Source of the DNA: Owenia fusiformis
Taxonomy: Eukaryota; Annelida; Polychaeta; Sabellida; Oweniidae
DNA: 64,000 nt
Assembly (NCBI GenBank): GCA_903813345.2
Contig: CAIIXF020000008.1
Location: 1,373,341 to 1,437,340, forward strand
Direction: 5' to 3'
A model generated the notes under the pieces. It ran no database searches and was not told the origin of the DNA. It saw only the letters and a program-made list of their open reading frames with translations. Below, piece after piece: positions 20,501-32,500 of the stretch. The stretch's first letter is position 1, and every line of letters begins with the position of its first letter. Position numbers and translations under genes: made by a program.

Positions 20501-23500
20501 ACCGGTGACATACCCTGTGCGCAGAGTCTAGTTATAAACTACCCTATGCCTAGTCTACACTTTATTACAGTTTAGCAGCCCTGGCCCAACGACCGAAATA
20601 TTGGACCATTCAGTTGCTGTAGCAAATGTGAATGTCATTGAATCTTTAAAGGAGTGGTATCGATATGGTGAACACACATTTTTCTTAAACCAGCCATCAA
20701 AAAATTCTGAAAAATGTACACATTTTCAATTTAATGGCCATCTTTTGGATGGTAACATTATAATTTTAAATATATATATACACTTTTCTGTATATTGTTT
20801 TAGAAAACACATCAGACACTTCTTTTGTTCTAGGAATGAAATGAAACATCTATCCGAACCTCATTGGAACAAAACGTTTATCTTAATTTTTATCTATTTC
20901 CGTCAAAGCAGACAGGAAATGAAATTGTTCTTTGTTTCATTTTTTATATGATTGTACACATGAACAGTACGTTCCTTTGTAGGCACAATATTCATTTTGA
21001 CTTGTACAAATCAAAGGGTTGTAGATCTATAAAATCTTGTATTTAATGAAATATACAGTTATTCAACTTTCATCCATTAAAAAATCCAAATAAGGTAATT
21101 TCATAAACAATAATATCCATTACTTTGGTATAAAATGAAAAACTTGGGGGGGGGGTCAGATAATTCACAGAGGTACTATTGCTCAATTTACTACTGATCA
21201 CATAGATACTTTGTAAACAGGTCTACTATCACTCCCCCCAGTTTTCTGCAAGTTAAAATGCTAAATTCTGCAAGTGAAATTAGTGAATTCTGCAAGGGGA
21301 AAAGGCTAATTCTGCAGAAATTCCGCGGAAAATATCGTGATAGATATAATTAAAACGGGAAAATTTCATGATAGTTACATAGGCAGTCACTACGTCACTA
21401 CTCAATACATGCTGCCATCTAGCGACAGAAATCAAATGACGAAGTTTAAAACTTTCACTTCGCATAATTTGGTAATTTTTGGGTTATTTCTACAAGGGAT
21501 TTGACTGAAAACGTGTGAAATTGTTGGGGAAATTGTTACAGGTAAGACTGACTATTCAAACTTTTGGAAAATATATCGATTCCGCGGAAAATTCCGCGGA
21601 GATTGGCCAAAATAGTTGATTCTGCAATTCCGCGGGCAAAGGCAAATTCCGTCCGCGCTCTGCAAACACGGAATCCTGGGGGCAGTGTACTATGATCTAC
21701 TATTATATATTTTAACCTTGGACTGCAGAGAAATCTCATCAAGTCCATGCTCTGAGGACTGGAGCAGTCATTCAGTTTAAGGTAGTTGCACATTGGCAAA
21801 ACATTTAGGCCTACATGTGTATAACTACCTTAAATCACATAAAAGAACAAAAGATCAATAATAGTTTGAGGGAAAGGTAGCAAAGAATTGTTCTTTTCAG
21901 GATAACTAATCAATATGACATTTTGTTTTCCATGAAACTAAGAAATAAGTAACAGTAATTGAAGCGAGAAGTGAGAAAAATAATATGGTGAAAAAAAGTA
22001 ATATGGTGAAAAATATAATATGGTGAAAAATATAATATGGTGATCATGTTGTTAAAAATGGGAAAAAGAGAAACCTATCAAATTAATTAAAGCTATCAAT
22101 ATTGTATGAGCTACACTAAAAATGCAAGGAAATGCAAGAAAAGAAAGTTTATTTGAACTTCACGCATAAAAGTGTCCATAGCCATTGAGATGTTAGCCAG
22201 GGGCTTGAGACAAATAAAAAAATATGACATTGATCTTGGATTAATATTGGCAATTCACTTTATTCAACGTAAAATCGATTATGAAAAAGTAAAAACTCAG
22301 GTAAAGAATTTGAGTAATGTGAGACCTCCTGAGCATTGCCTGGCTATTGTATCAACATTATGGTTTTAATAATTCTCTGTTTTATACCCATAAAAACCCA
22401 TAAAAAATAATAAATCTCAAAGCTATGTTGCGTGTCCTCTTAGCAGCCTCTACGACATAATTAACTTAACTCATTCTGCAGTTTGAAGCAACAGCTTGGA
22501 AAATCCTGTTTCAATTATCCAAGAAAAATCAATCCATGTTAGCGAAATGGAGGACAATTTATGACACTTATCAAGATAGATGCAATTTCGAATCTAATTA
22601 ATGCCTCTGTTTTTGCACCAAGCAAAATACCCTAGAGAGTGATCTCATGAAGATTCCTGCAATATATTATACATTTCATATATTCTTTTTTAAGACCCTT
22701 GCACCTCAAAGCTGGAGGGCCTTATGGCTAATGGGCATACACTTTACATGGTTTTGAGAAGGAAAGCTAAAGGAGGGCTTACACTTTATAAAACAGGGGG
22801 TATAATAACTAGACTTTGGAAATTGAACGAAGTTCAATTTCAGACTCCAGATCTAGACTTTTTTAAGCCCAGTCATCTAAAATAAGCCTAGTCATCCAGT
22901 ATAAGCTGAGTCATCCAGAATAAGATGGATGGATAAAATAGGAAGGTAGGATAGGATAGAATGGGAAGGAACGATAGGATAGAATAAGAAAGAAGGATAG
23001 GATAGAACAGAATAGGAAGAAAGGATATGATAGGAGAGGATAGGAAGGATAGGAAGGAAGGATAGATAGGAAGGATAGGAAAGGATCAGATAGGAAGGAT
23101 GGATTAATTTTTCAATATTTTCTTCTCTACTCTTGACTTTCTATCAGGATACCGTCAGATCGAAGGAAGGATAGATAGGAAGGGAGAATCATCCAGAATA
23201 AGATCATCTAGATAGAAAGGATAGGATAGACCTAGATTTTGATCTAGGTCCTGGACTGGATTTGGACCTAGACTTGACTTGGACAAAACTGGACTTGGAC
23301 CTGGACTTGACCTTGACTTGGACCTGGAAATGGACTGGACTGGTATTTTTTCAATTTTATTTCACTTTTCTTGACATTCTATGAGGGTACCATCAGATCG
23401 ATTTTTCTCGAACTTCCAAAACGTCATAACTCCTGAACCGGAAGTCAGATCTCAATTCGGTTTTCAGATTCGGAATCCTAAGAAAATTTCCTATAAGACT

Positions 23501-26500
23501 AATATCCTGGACATTGGATTCGGAGAACTTTTTTTCGGACCTCGTTTTCGGACACTGATATCTCGAAATCGGTTCGAGATATCAAAAAACTAAATCGACC
23601 CTAGGTTTCCTACTTTTTTATGAGGAACACAATGAAAAAAAACCAGATCGAAAATACTGAAGGACGACTGAGAAAATCGAAAAAAGTGACAAAGTACTGG
23701 ATTTGACCCAGTTCCTGACCTTTGACCTAGATAAAAATTTGACCCAATTTCCCACCAACTAGATACTGAACCTAAATAAACTGTATTATGGTCTTTACTG
23801 GATACCCCATAGTTACTGAAAAAACTCCCGAAGAATAATAATAACTAGACTTTGGAAATTGAACGAAGTTCAATTTCAGACTCCAGATCTAGACTTTTTT
23901 AAGCCCAGTCATCTAAAATAAGCCGACTCATCCAGAATAAGATGGATGGATAACATAGGAAGGTAGGATAGGATAGAATGGGAAGGAACGATAGGATAGA
24001 ATAAGAAAGAAGGATAGGATAGGACAGAATAGGAAGAAAGGATATGATAGGAGAGGATAGGAAGGATAGGAAGAAAAGGATACGAAGGAAGGATAGATAG
24101 GAAGGACAGGATAGGATCAGATAGGAAGGATGGATGAATTTTTCAATATTTTCTTCTCTACTCTTGACTTTCTATCAGGATACCATCAGATCGATTTTCG
24201 AAAATTTCAAAACGCCATAACTTCCGAACCGGAAGTCGGATATAAATTTGATTTAAAGATTCGGATTCCTGACAAAATTCTACCCCTAATTCATAACTCA
24301 TACGTTAAATTTGGCGAATTTTTATTTTGACCTACTTTTTGGACACGCCATAACTTCGGAACCGGAAGTCGGATCAAAATTTGGTTTGCAGATTCGGATT
24401 TCTGAGAAAATTCTATTTTTAATTCATAACTCAAACGTTAAATTTGGAGAACTTTTTATTTTGACCTACTTTTCGGACACCATATCTCAAAAGTGGGGCA
24501 AAATACTTTCTGACGGCAAAAGGCTAACACTATTAGCACACTCTTGGCTACATGTATACAAAATTTCGAAGAATATAATTAATCTGTAGTGTCAGAATCG
24601 CAAAAATAAGGAAACACTTTGAATTTGACCTAGATTTTGACCTAGGCATTTTGGTGTCCAAATTTTAAAGCTAGATGGCTTTTGAGGTCCCATTCTTTTA
24701 AAAGCTTTCATTATATTTAGCTGAACTCAGTCTATATTTCGTATTTTTCACTTCAATAAAATCTTTTTTTCCATTGACTTAACATGGGCTCCAAATTTAG
24801 CGATTTTTGAGCTTTCAAAACGCCATAACTTCAGAACCGGCAGTCTGATCCAAATTTCGTTTTCAGATTCGGAATCCTGAGAAAATTTCCTATAAGACTA
24901 TTATCCTTGACATTTGATTCGGAGAACTTTGAGATATCAAAAAACTAAATCGACTCTAGGTTTCCTACTTTTTTATAAGGAACACAATGAAAAAAACCCG
25001 GATCGAAAATATTGAAGGACGACTGAGAAAATCGAAAAAAGTGACAAAGTACTGGATTTGACCTAGTTCTTGACCTTTGACCTAGATAAAAATTTGATCC
25101 AATTTCCCAGCAACTAGATACTGAACCTAAACAAACTGTATTATGGTCTTTACTGGATACCTTATAGTTATTGAGAAAACTCAAAAAGAAAAATAAGAAT
25201 AATAACTAGACTTTGGAAATTGAACAAAGTTCAATTTCAGACTCCAGATCGAGACTTTTTTAAGCCCAGTCATCTAAAATAAGCCGAGTCATCCAGAATA
25301 AGATGGATGGATAAAACAGGAAGGTAGGATAGGATAGAATGGGAAGGAACGATAGGATAGAATAAGAAAGAAGGATAGGATAGAACAGAATAGGAGGAAA
25401 GGATATGATAGGAGAGGATAGGAAGGATAGGAAGGAAAGGATACGAAGGAAGGATAGGATAGGATAGGAACAGATAGGAAGGATGGATGAATTTTTCAAT
25501 ATTTTCTTCTCTACTCTTGACTTTCTATCAGGATACCATCAGATCGATTTTCCGAAATTTCAAAACGCCATAACTTCCAAACCGGAAGTCGGATCGAAAT
25601 TTGATGTAAAGATTCGGATTCCTGACAAAATTCTACCCCTAATTCATAACTCATACATTAAATTTGGCGAATTTTTATTTTGACCTACTTTTTGGACACG
25701 CCATAACTTCGGAACCGGAAGTCGGATCGAAATTTGGTTTGCAGATTCGGATTTCTGAGAAAATTCTATTCATAATTCATAACTCAAACGTTAAATTTGG
25801 AGAACTTTTATTTTGACCTACTTTTCGGACACCATATCTCAAAAGTGGGTCAAAATTCTTTCTGACGGCAAAAGGCTAACACTATTAGCCCACTCTTGGC
25901 TACATATATACACAATATCGAAGAATATAATTAAAGTGTAGTGTCAGAATCGCAAAAATAAGGATAAACTATGAATTTGACCTAGATTTTGACCTAGGGA
26001 TTTTGGTGTCCAAATTTTGAAGTTAAGTAGCCTTCAAGGTTCCCTTCTTTCATAGGCTTTCATTATTTTAAGCTGTACTTAGTCTAAATCTCGTAATTTA
26101 CACTTCAAAAAAACCTTATTTCCCTTGCCATAACATGGGGCACCAAATTTAGCGATTTTTGAGCTTTCAAAATGTCATAACTTCCAAACCGGAAGTTGGA
26201 TCGAAATTTGGTTTGCAGATTCGGATTCCTGACAAAATTCTACCCTTTATTCATAACTCATACGTTAAATTTGGAGAACTTAATATTTTGACCTACTTTT
26301 CGGACACCATATCTCAAAAGTGAGTCAAAATACTTTCTGACGGCAAAAGGCTAACACTATTAGCACACTCTTGGCTACATGTATACACAATTTCGAAGAA
26401 TATAATTGAAGTGTAGTGTCAGAATCGCAAAAATAAGAAAAACCTTTGAATTTGACCTAGATTTTGACCTAGGCATTTTGGTGTCCAAATTCTGAAGCTA

Positions 26501-29500
26501 GATGGCTTTTGAGGTCCCCTTCTTTTGAAGGCTTTCATTAAATTAAGCTGAACTCAGTCTATATTTCGTATTTATCACTTCAAAAAAATCATTTTTCCCA
26601 TTGACTTAACATGGACACCAAATTTAGCGATTTTTGAGCTTTTAAAACGACATAACTTCCGAACCGGAAGTTGGATCAAAATTTGGTTTGCAGATTCGGA
26701 TACCTAGGAAAATTCTACACCTATTCCATAACTCATATGTTGAATTTGGAGAACTTTTTGTTGTGACCTACTTTTCGGACGCCATATCTCAAAAACGGTT
26801 AGAGTTATCAAAAAACGATTTGCCTTTCGGAATTAGCTTTGTTTTAAAGGAACATGACTAAAAAAAAACGGAGCGAAAATATCGAAAGACGACCGAGAAA
26901 ATTGAAAAAAATAACAAAGTACTGGATTTGACCTAGTTCTTGACCTTTGACCTAGATAAAAATTTGACCCCATTTCCCACCAACTAGATACTATACCTAT
27001 ATTGACCATATAATAGTCTTGAAAAGATGTCTTATAGTTGTTGAGAAAACTCGATCAGTATAATAAGAATAAGAAGAATAAGAAGAATAAGAAAAAGAAA
27101 AGAGGCAAAAACAATAGACTCCAGATTTCATCTGGAGTCTAATAATAAGAAGAAGAATAAGAATACTGGCAAAAACAATAGACTCCAGATTGACATCTGG
27201 AGTCTAATAATAAGAATAAGAACAAGGCATTAACATGACAAAATGTCACCACCTAGTTGCTCACAATATTATGAGTTCAAACTTAATATAAGTCAGATTT
27301 GAATTTCTGAGAACTTGTAAAGTCAAATTTGAACTTCTGAAAAGATGTAGATGATTTTGAAAAAAAAATTTGGTCAATTTGAAGCAAGTTGAAAACAGAC
27401 CTTTTTGACCTTTTTTGACCTTGAGAAGGTCATTAAAGGTCAAATGTCAAATCTAAAGTCAGATTTGAATTTCTGAGAACATGTAGATGATTTTGGAAAA
27501 AAAAATTAGTCAATTTGAAGCAAGTTGAAAAAAGACCTTTTTGACCTTTTTTGACCTTGAGAAGGTCAAATGTCAAATCTAAAGTCAAATCTAAAGTCAT
27601 ATTTGAATTTCTGAGAACATGTAGAATGTAGATGATTTTGAAAAAAAATTTAGTCAATTTGAAGCAAGATGAAAAAATACCTTTTTGACCTTTTTTGACA
27701 TTGAGAAGGTCATTGAGAAGGTCATTGAAGGTCAAATGTCAAATCTAGTCAGATTTGAATTTCTGAGAACATGTAGATGATTTTGAAATTTTTTTTTAGT
27801 CAATTTGAAGCAAGTTGAAAACAGACCTTTTTTGACCTTGAGAAGGTCAAATGTCAAATCTAAAGTCAGATTTGAATTTCTGAGAACATGTAGATGATTT
27901 TGAAAAATTTTTTTAGTCAATTTGAAGCAAGTTGAAAAAAGACCTTTTTGACCTTTTTTGACTTTGAGAAGGTCATTGAAGGTCAAATGTCAAATCTTAA
28001 GTCAAATCTAAAGTCAGATTTGAATTTCTGAGAACACGAAGATGATTTTGAAATTTTTTTTTAGTCAATTTGAAGCAAGTTGAAAACAGACCTTTTTGAC
28101 CTTGAGAAGGTCATTGAAGGTCAAATGTCAAATCTTAAGTCAAATCTTAAGTCAGATTTGAATTTCTGAGAACACGTAGATGATTTTGAAAAAAAAATTA
28201 GTCAATTTGAAGCAAGTTGAAAACAGACCTTTTTTGACCTTGAGAAGGTCATTGAAGGTCAAATGTCAAATCTAAAGTCAGATTTGAATTTCTGAGAACA
28301 TGTAGATGATTTTGAAAAAAAAATTTAGTCAATTTGAAGAAAGTTGAAAAAAGACCTTTTTGACCTTTTTTGACTTTGAGAAGGTCATTGAAGGTCAAAT
28401 GTCAAATCTTAAGTCAAATCTAAAGTCAGATTTGAATTTCTGAGAACACGTAGATGATTTTGAAAATTTTTTTTAGTCAATTTGAAGCAAGTTGAAAACA
28501 GACCTTTTTGACCTTTTTTGACCTTGAGAAGGTCAAATGTCAAATCTTAAGTCAGATTTGAATTTCTGAGAACAAGTAGATGATTTTGAAAAAAAAATTT
28601 AGTCAATTTGAAGCAAGTTGAAAACAGACCTTTTTGACCTTTTTTGACCTTGAGAAGGTCATTGAAGGTCAAATGTCAAATCTAAAGTCAGATTTGAAGG
28701 TCAAATGTCAAATCTAAAGTCAGATTTGAATTTCTGAGAACATGTAGATGATTTTGAAAAAAAATTTAGTCAATGTGAAGCAAGTTGAAAAAAGACCTTT
28801 TTGACCTTGAGAAGGTCATTGAAGGTCAAATGTCAAATCTAAAGTCAGATTTGAACTTCTGAGAACATGTAGATGATTTAGAAAAAAATTGAAGTCAGTC
28901 TAAACAGTATTTGTTAAGTTATAGGAAGTTGTAAGAAATTGTTACAGACGCCGGACGCCAACCGCCGGATGCCAACCGCCGGACGCCAACCGCCGGACGC
29001 CAACCGCCGTCGCAAAAAAAACGGAGACCATAACAATATGTCACCACTTTTGGTGGTGACATAATACTGGCAAAAACAATAGACTCCAGATTTTCAATCT
29101 GGAGTCTAATAAATATTAATAATAACTAGATTTGTAAATTGAACAAAGTTCAATTTAAGACTCCAGATTGATTTACCTGAGTAAAGAGCTAGGAGTAGGA
29201 AGCTGAGTAAGTAGATGATTAAGTAATTGAGTAAGTAGCTGAGTAGGTAGCTGAGTAAGCAGCTGAGCAGGTAGCTGAGTAAGTAGCTTAGTAGGTAGCT
29301 GAGTAAGTAGCTGAGTAGGTAGCTGAGTAAGTAGCTGAGTAGGTAGCTGAGTAGGTAGCTAAGTAGGTAGCCGAGTAGGTAAGTAGGTAGGCAAGTAGGT
29401 AGGTAAGTAGGAATTTTTGACCGGAAGTCGGATTGAAATTTGGTTTGCAGATTTGGATTCCTGAGAAAATTCTACCCTTAATTCATAACTCATTTATTTT

Positions 29501-32500
29501 GACCTACTTTTCGGACACCATATCTCAAAAGTGGGTCAAAATACTCTCTGACGGCAAAAGGCTAACACTATTAGCACACTCTTTGCTACCTGTATACAAA
29601 ATTTTGAAGCATATCCTAAAAGTGTAGTGCCAGAATCGCAAAAATAAGGAAAAACTATGAATTTGACCTAGATTTTGACCTAGGCATTTTGGTGTCCAAA
29701 TATTGAAACTAGGTAGCTTTTGAGGTCCCCTTCTTTTATAGGAATTCATTATCTTAAGCTGTACTCAATCTATATCTCGTATTTTACACTTCAAAAAAAT
29801 CTTTTTTCCTTGACTTTTTATCAGGATAACATCAGATCGATTTTTCTCGAAATTTCAAAACGCCATAACTTTCAAACCGGAAGTCGGATCGAAATTTGAT
29901 TTAAAGATTCGAATTCCTGACAAAATTCTACCCCTTATTCATAACTCATACGTTAAATTTGGCGAATGTTTATTTTGACCTACTTTTCGGACACGCCATA
30001 ACTTTGGAACCGGAAGTCGGATCGAAATTTGGTTTGCAGATTCGGATTCCTGAGAAAATTCTACTCTTAATTCATAACTCATATGTAAAATTTGGAGAAT
30101 TTTTTATTTTGACCTACTTTTCGGACACCATATCTCAAAAGTGGGTCAAAATACTCTCTGACGGCAAAAGGCTTACACTATAAGCCTACTCTTTGCTACC
30201 TGTATACAAAATTTTGAAGCAAATCCTAATAGTGTAGTGCCAGAATCGCAAAAATAAGGAAAAACTATGTATTTGACCTAGATTTTGACCTAGGGATTTT
30301 GGTGTCCAAATTTTAAAGCTAGATAGCCTTCGAGGTCCCCTTCTTTTATAGACTTTCAGAATCTTAAGCTGTACTCAGTCTTTATCTGGTATTTTACACT
30401 TCAAAAAAATCTTTTTTCTCATTGACATAACATGGGGCACCAAAATTAGCGATTTTTGAGCTTTCAAAACGCCATAACTTCCCAACGAAAAGTCGGATTG
30501 AAATTTGGTTTGCAGATTCGGATTCCTGAGACAATTCTACCCTTAATTCATAACTCATAAACTAAATTATGAGAATTTTTTATTTTGACCTACTTTACGG
30601 ACACCATATCTCAAAAGTGGGTCAAAATACTTTCTGACGGCAAAAGGCTCTCACTATTAGCACACTCTTTGCTACCTGTATACAAAATTTTGGAGAAAAT
30701 TATTAAAGTGTAGTGTCAGAATCGTAAAAATAAGGAAAAACTATGAATTTGACCTAGATTTTGACCTAGGCATTTTGTTGTCCAAATTTTGAAGCTAGGT
30801 AGCTTTTAAGGTCCCCTTCTTTTATGGGCATTCATTATGTTAAGCTGTGCTCAGTCTATATCTTGTATTTTTACACTTCGAAAAAGTCTTTTTTCCTATT
30901 GGCTTAACATGGGCACCAAATTTAGCGATTTCAAAACGCTATAGCTTCCGAACCGGAAGTCAGATCGAAATTTGATTTGCAGATTTGGATTCCTGAGGAA
31001 ATTTTACACTTATTTCATAACTCATACGTTGAATTTGGAGAACTTTTTAGTTTGACCTACTTTCCGGACGTAATATCTCAAAATCGGTAAAAGTAATCAA
31101 AAAACTGATTACTCACCGTCAAATCGTCTTTTTCTTGGCTACACGTTAAAAAAAGAATTTTGAAAAAATATTGAAAAATGACAGAGATAATTGACAAAAT
31201 GATAATTTGACCTAGATTTTGACCTTTGTCCTAGATTAAAATTTGACCTAATTTCCCAGAAACTAGGTCTCATTACCTATTTAACCATGTAAGCAGATTT
31301 CAGAAAGTCCCTCTAGTTGCTGAGAAAACGCGGAAAGAAAGAATAATAATAATAATAAGAAAACTGGCAAAAGCAATAGACTCCAGATTTTCAATCTGGA
31401 GTCTAATAATATGGTTGTTTCTTTTGGTCCACTATGTTGTATAATTTATCATTTGCATACTTATCTTTTCCAAAAATAATATAAGTGGTCATCTTTTGAA
31501 TAATATGAGTTACTAACTCATGAAAGTTACTAATTAATGAATTTTCTATGACATTATGGTTGTTAATGTTCTCTGATAACATTTTGTGCTCAGTATGTTT
31601 AGGTTACGCAAAATGAAATTTCAATCGACCAACTGATTAATTGTCAGCAATTCGAATGGCTCTAGAGTAAAGATTGGATTGCGCATGAGGGGACTTGTCA
31701 TTCTTGTTCTGATGGCAATGGAGTGTTAATGGAGTCATCCAAACTCTATAAATCCAACATTATCACTTTGAGTTATCCTCAAAGTCAGATATTTTCAACA
31801 TTAAATAGATCACATAATAACATTTTCGTTTTGTAATATAATATATTTCCCCACGGATTCTATTTTGAAATCAATTCGCCCTATGCCTTATTTAACCTTA
31901 GATTGACGTCATTACAGCAACATTTTAATTCCCTTTTATAATTCCTACGTGAAAATGACACGTCAATGCATCTCATCTTATGGAAAGATGTGCAGTTATA
32001 GATAATTGATGATGATGGTGATGTTTAATGTAAAATTGATTGACAACAAACACGAGACTGATTCCAATCCCAAAATTAGCTCAATTTGAGTTTCTATATT
32101 TGGCAGGATGAAGATAATTTTACTTTTTAATCCCAGGTGTTTGGCTTTACCTGGAGGGAGAGTTTCATTATTGTTTTAACAAATGTAATATATTAATCAA
32201 TACTCAAACAAATGAATAAATAATATTTGTTTTGGTAAGCTTACTAGCAAAAAGAAATAAAACAAATATTTCATTCTATTTTCAGTGAATACCCATTGAA
32301 CTGGTTTCAAGATGATATTCCACTAGCCCTTCGGGCTTCATGGAATATCACTTGTGAAAGATGCACAGGTATTTACCACAACAGAATGAAGTTTTTTTTA
32401 TTATTAAACACGCCAATAGCCAGCTTTTCTAAATGGAGGTGCTCAAATAATTCTCATAAATCAAATATTTCTCATAATTTTTTTTCAGATTTTTGGAAAT

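Larger units (their letters stand above)
23420..26820. repeat. CGCCATAACTTCCGAACCGG repeat units
   Basis: The motif CATAACTTCCGAACCGGAAG recurs at about 23425, 24213, 24347, 24821, 25566, 25702, 26174 and 26650, with spacings near 135 and 475 bp. Following text (TCGGATTCCTGAGAAAATTC, TTTTGACCTACTTTTCGGAC, GACGGCAAAAGGCTAACAC) is shared between units. The same units continue at 29420-31100. Confidence 0.85.
22808..27204 (+). mobile_element. Head-to-tail cluster of hairpin-ended elements (three heads, two tails)
   Basis: Three copies of the head ACTAGACTTTGGAAATTGAA plus CGAAGTTCAATTTCAGACTC start at 22808, 23844 and 25204. Each leads into a GATAGGAAGG microsatellite, then a body with CGCCATAACTTCCGAACCGG motifs, and the first two run straight into the next head through AGAATAATAATAACTAG-type sequence. 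Only at the end of the cluster do tail hairpins appear (27116-27140 and 27180-27204, arms AGACTCCAGAT and ATCTGGAGTCT). No coding capacity was seen. The organisation fits read-through concatemers of a rolling-circle-like non-autonomous element, though unequal crossing-over would also give it. Confidence 0.6.
29124..31404 (+). mobile_element. Single complete hairpin-ended element (head to tail)
   Basis: Head ACTAGATTTGTAAATTGAAC, a GTAGCTGAGTAG microsatellite instead of GATAGGAAGG, about 1.7 kb of CATAACTTCCGAACCGG-type units, the AGAATAATAATAATAATAAG stretch and tail hairpin 4 at 31378-31404. At about 2.28 kb it shows what one full unit of the family looks like. No coding frame of note. Confidence 0.6.

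Noticed and set aside
22808-31404. Possible CRISPR array or satellite centromere block
   Set aside because: Repeat spacing is irregular (about 135 and 475 bp), there are no unique spacers of constant size, and the host is an animal; dispersed element units explain it better.
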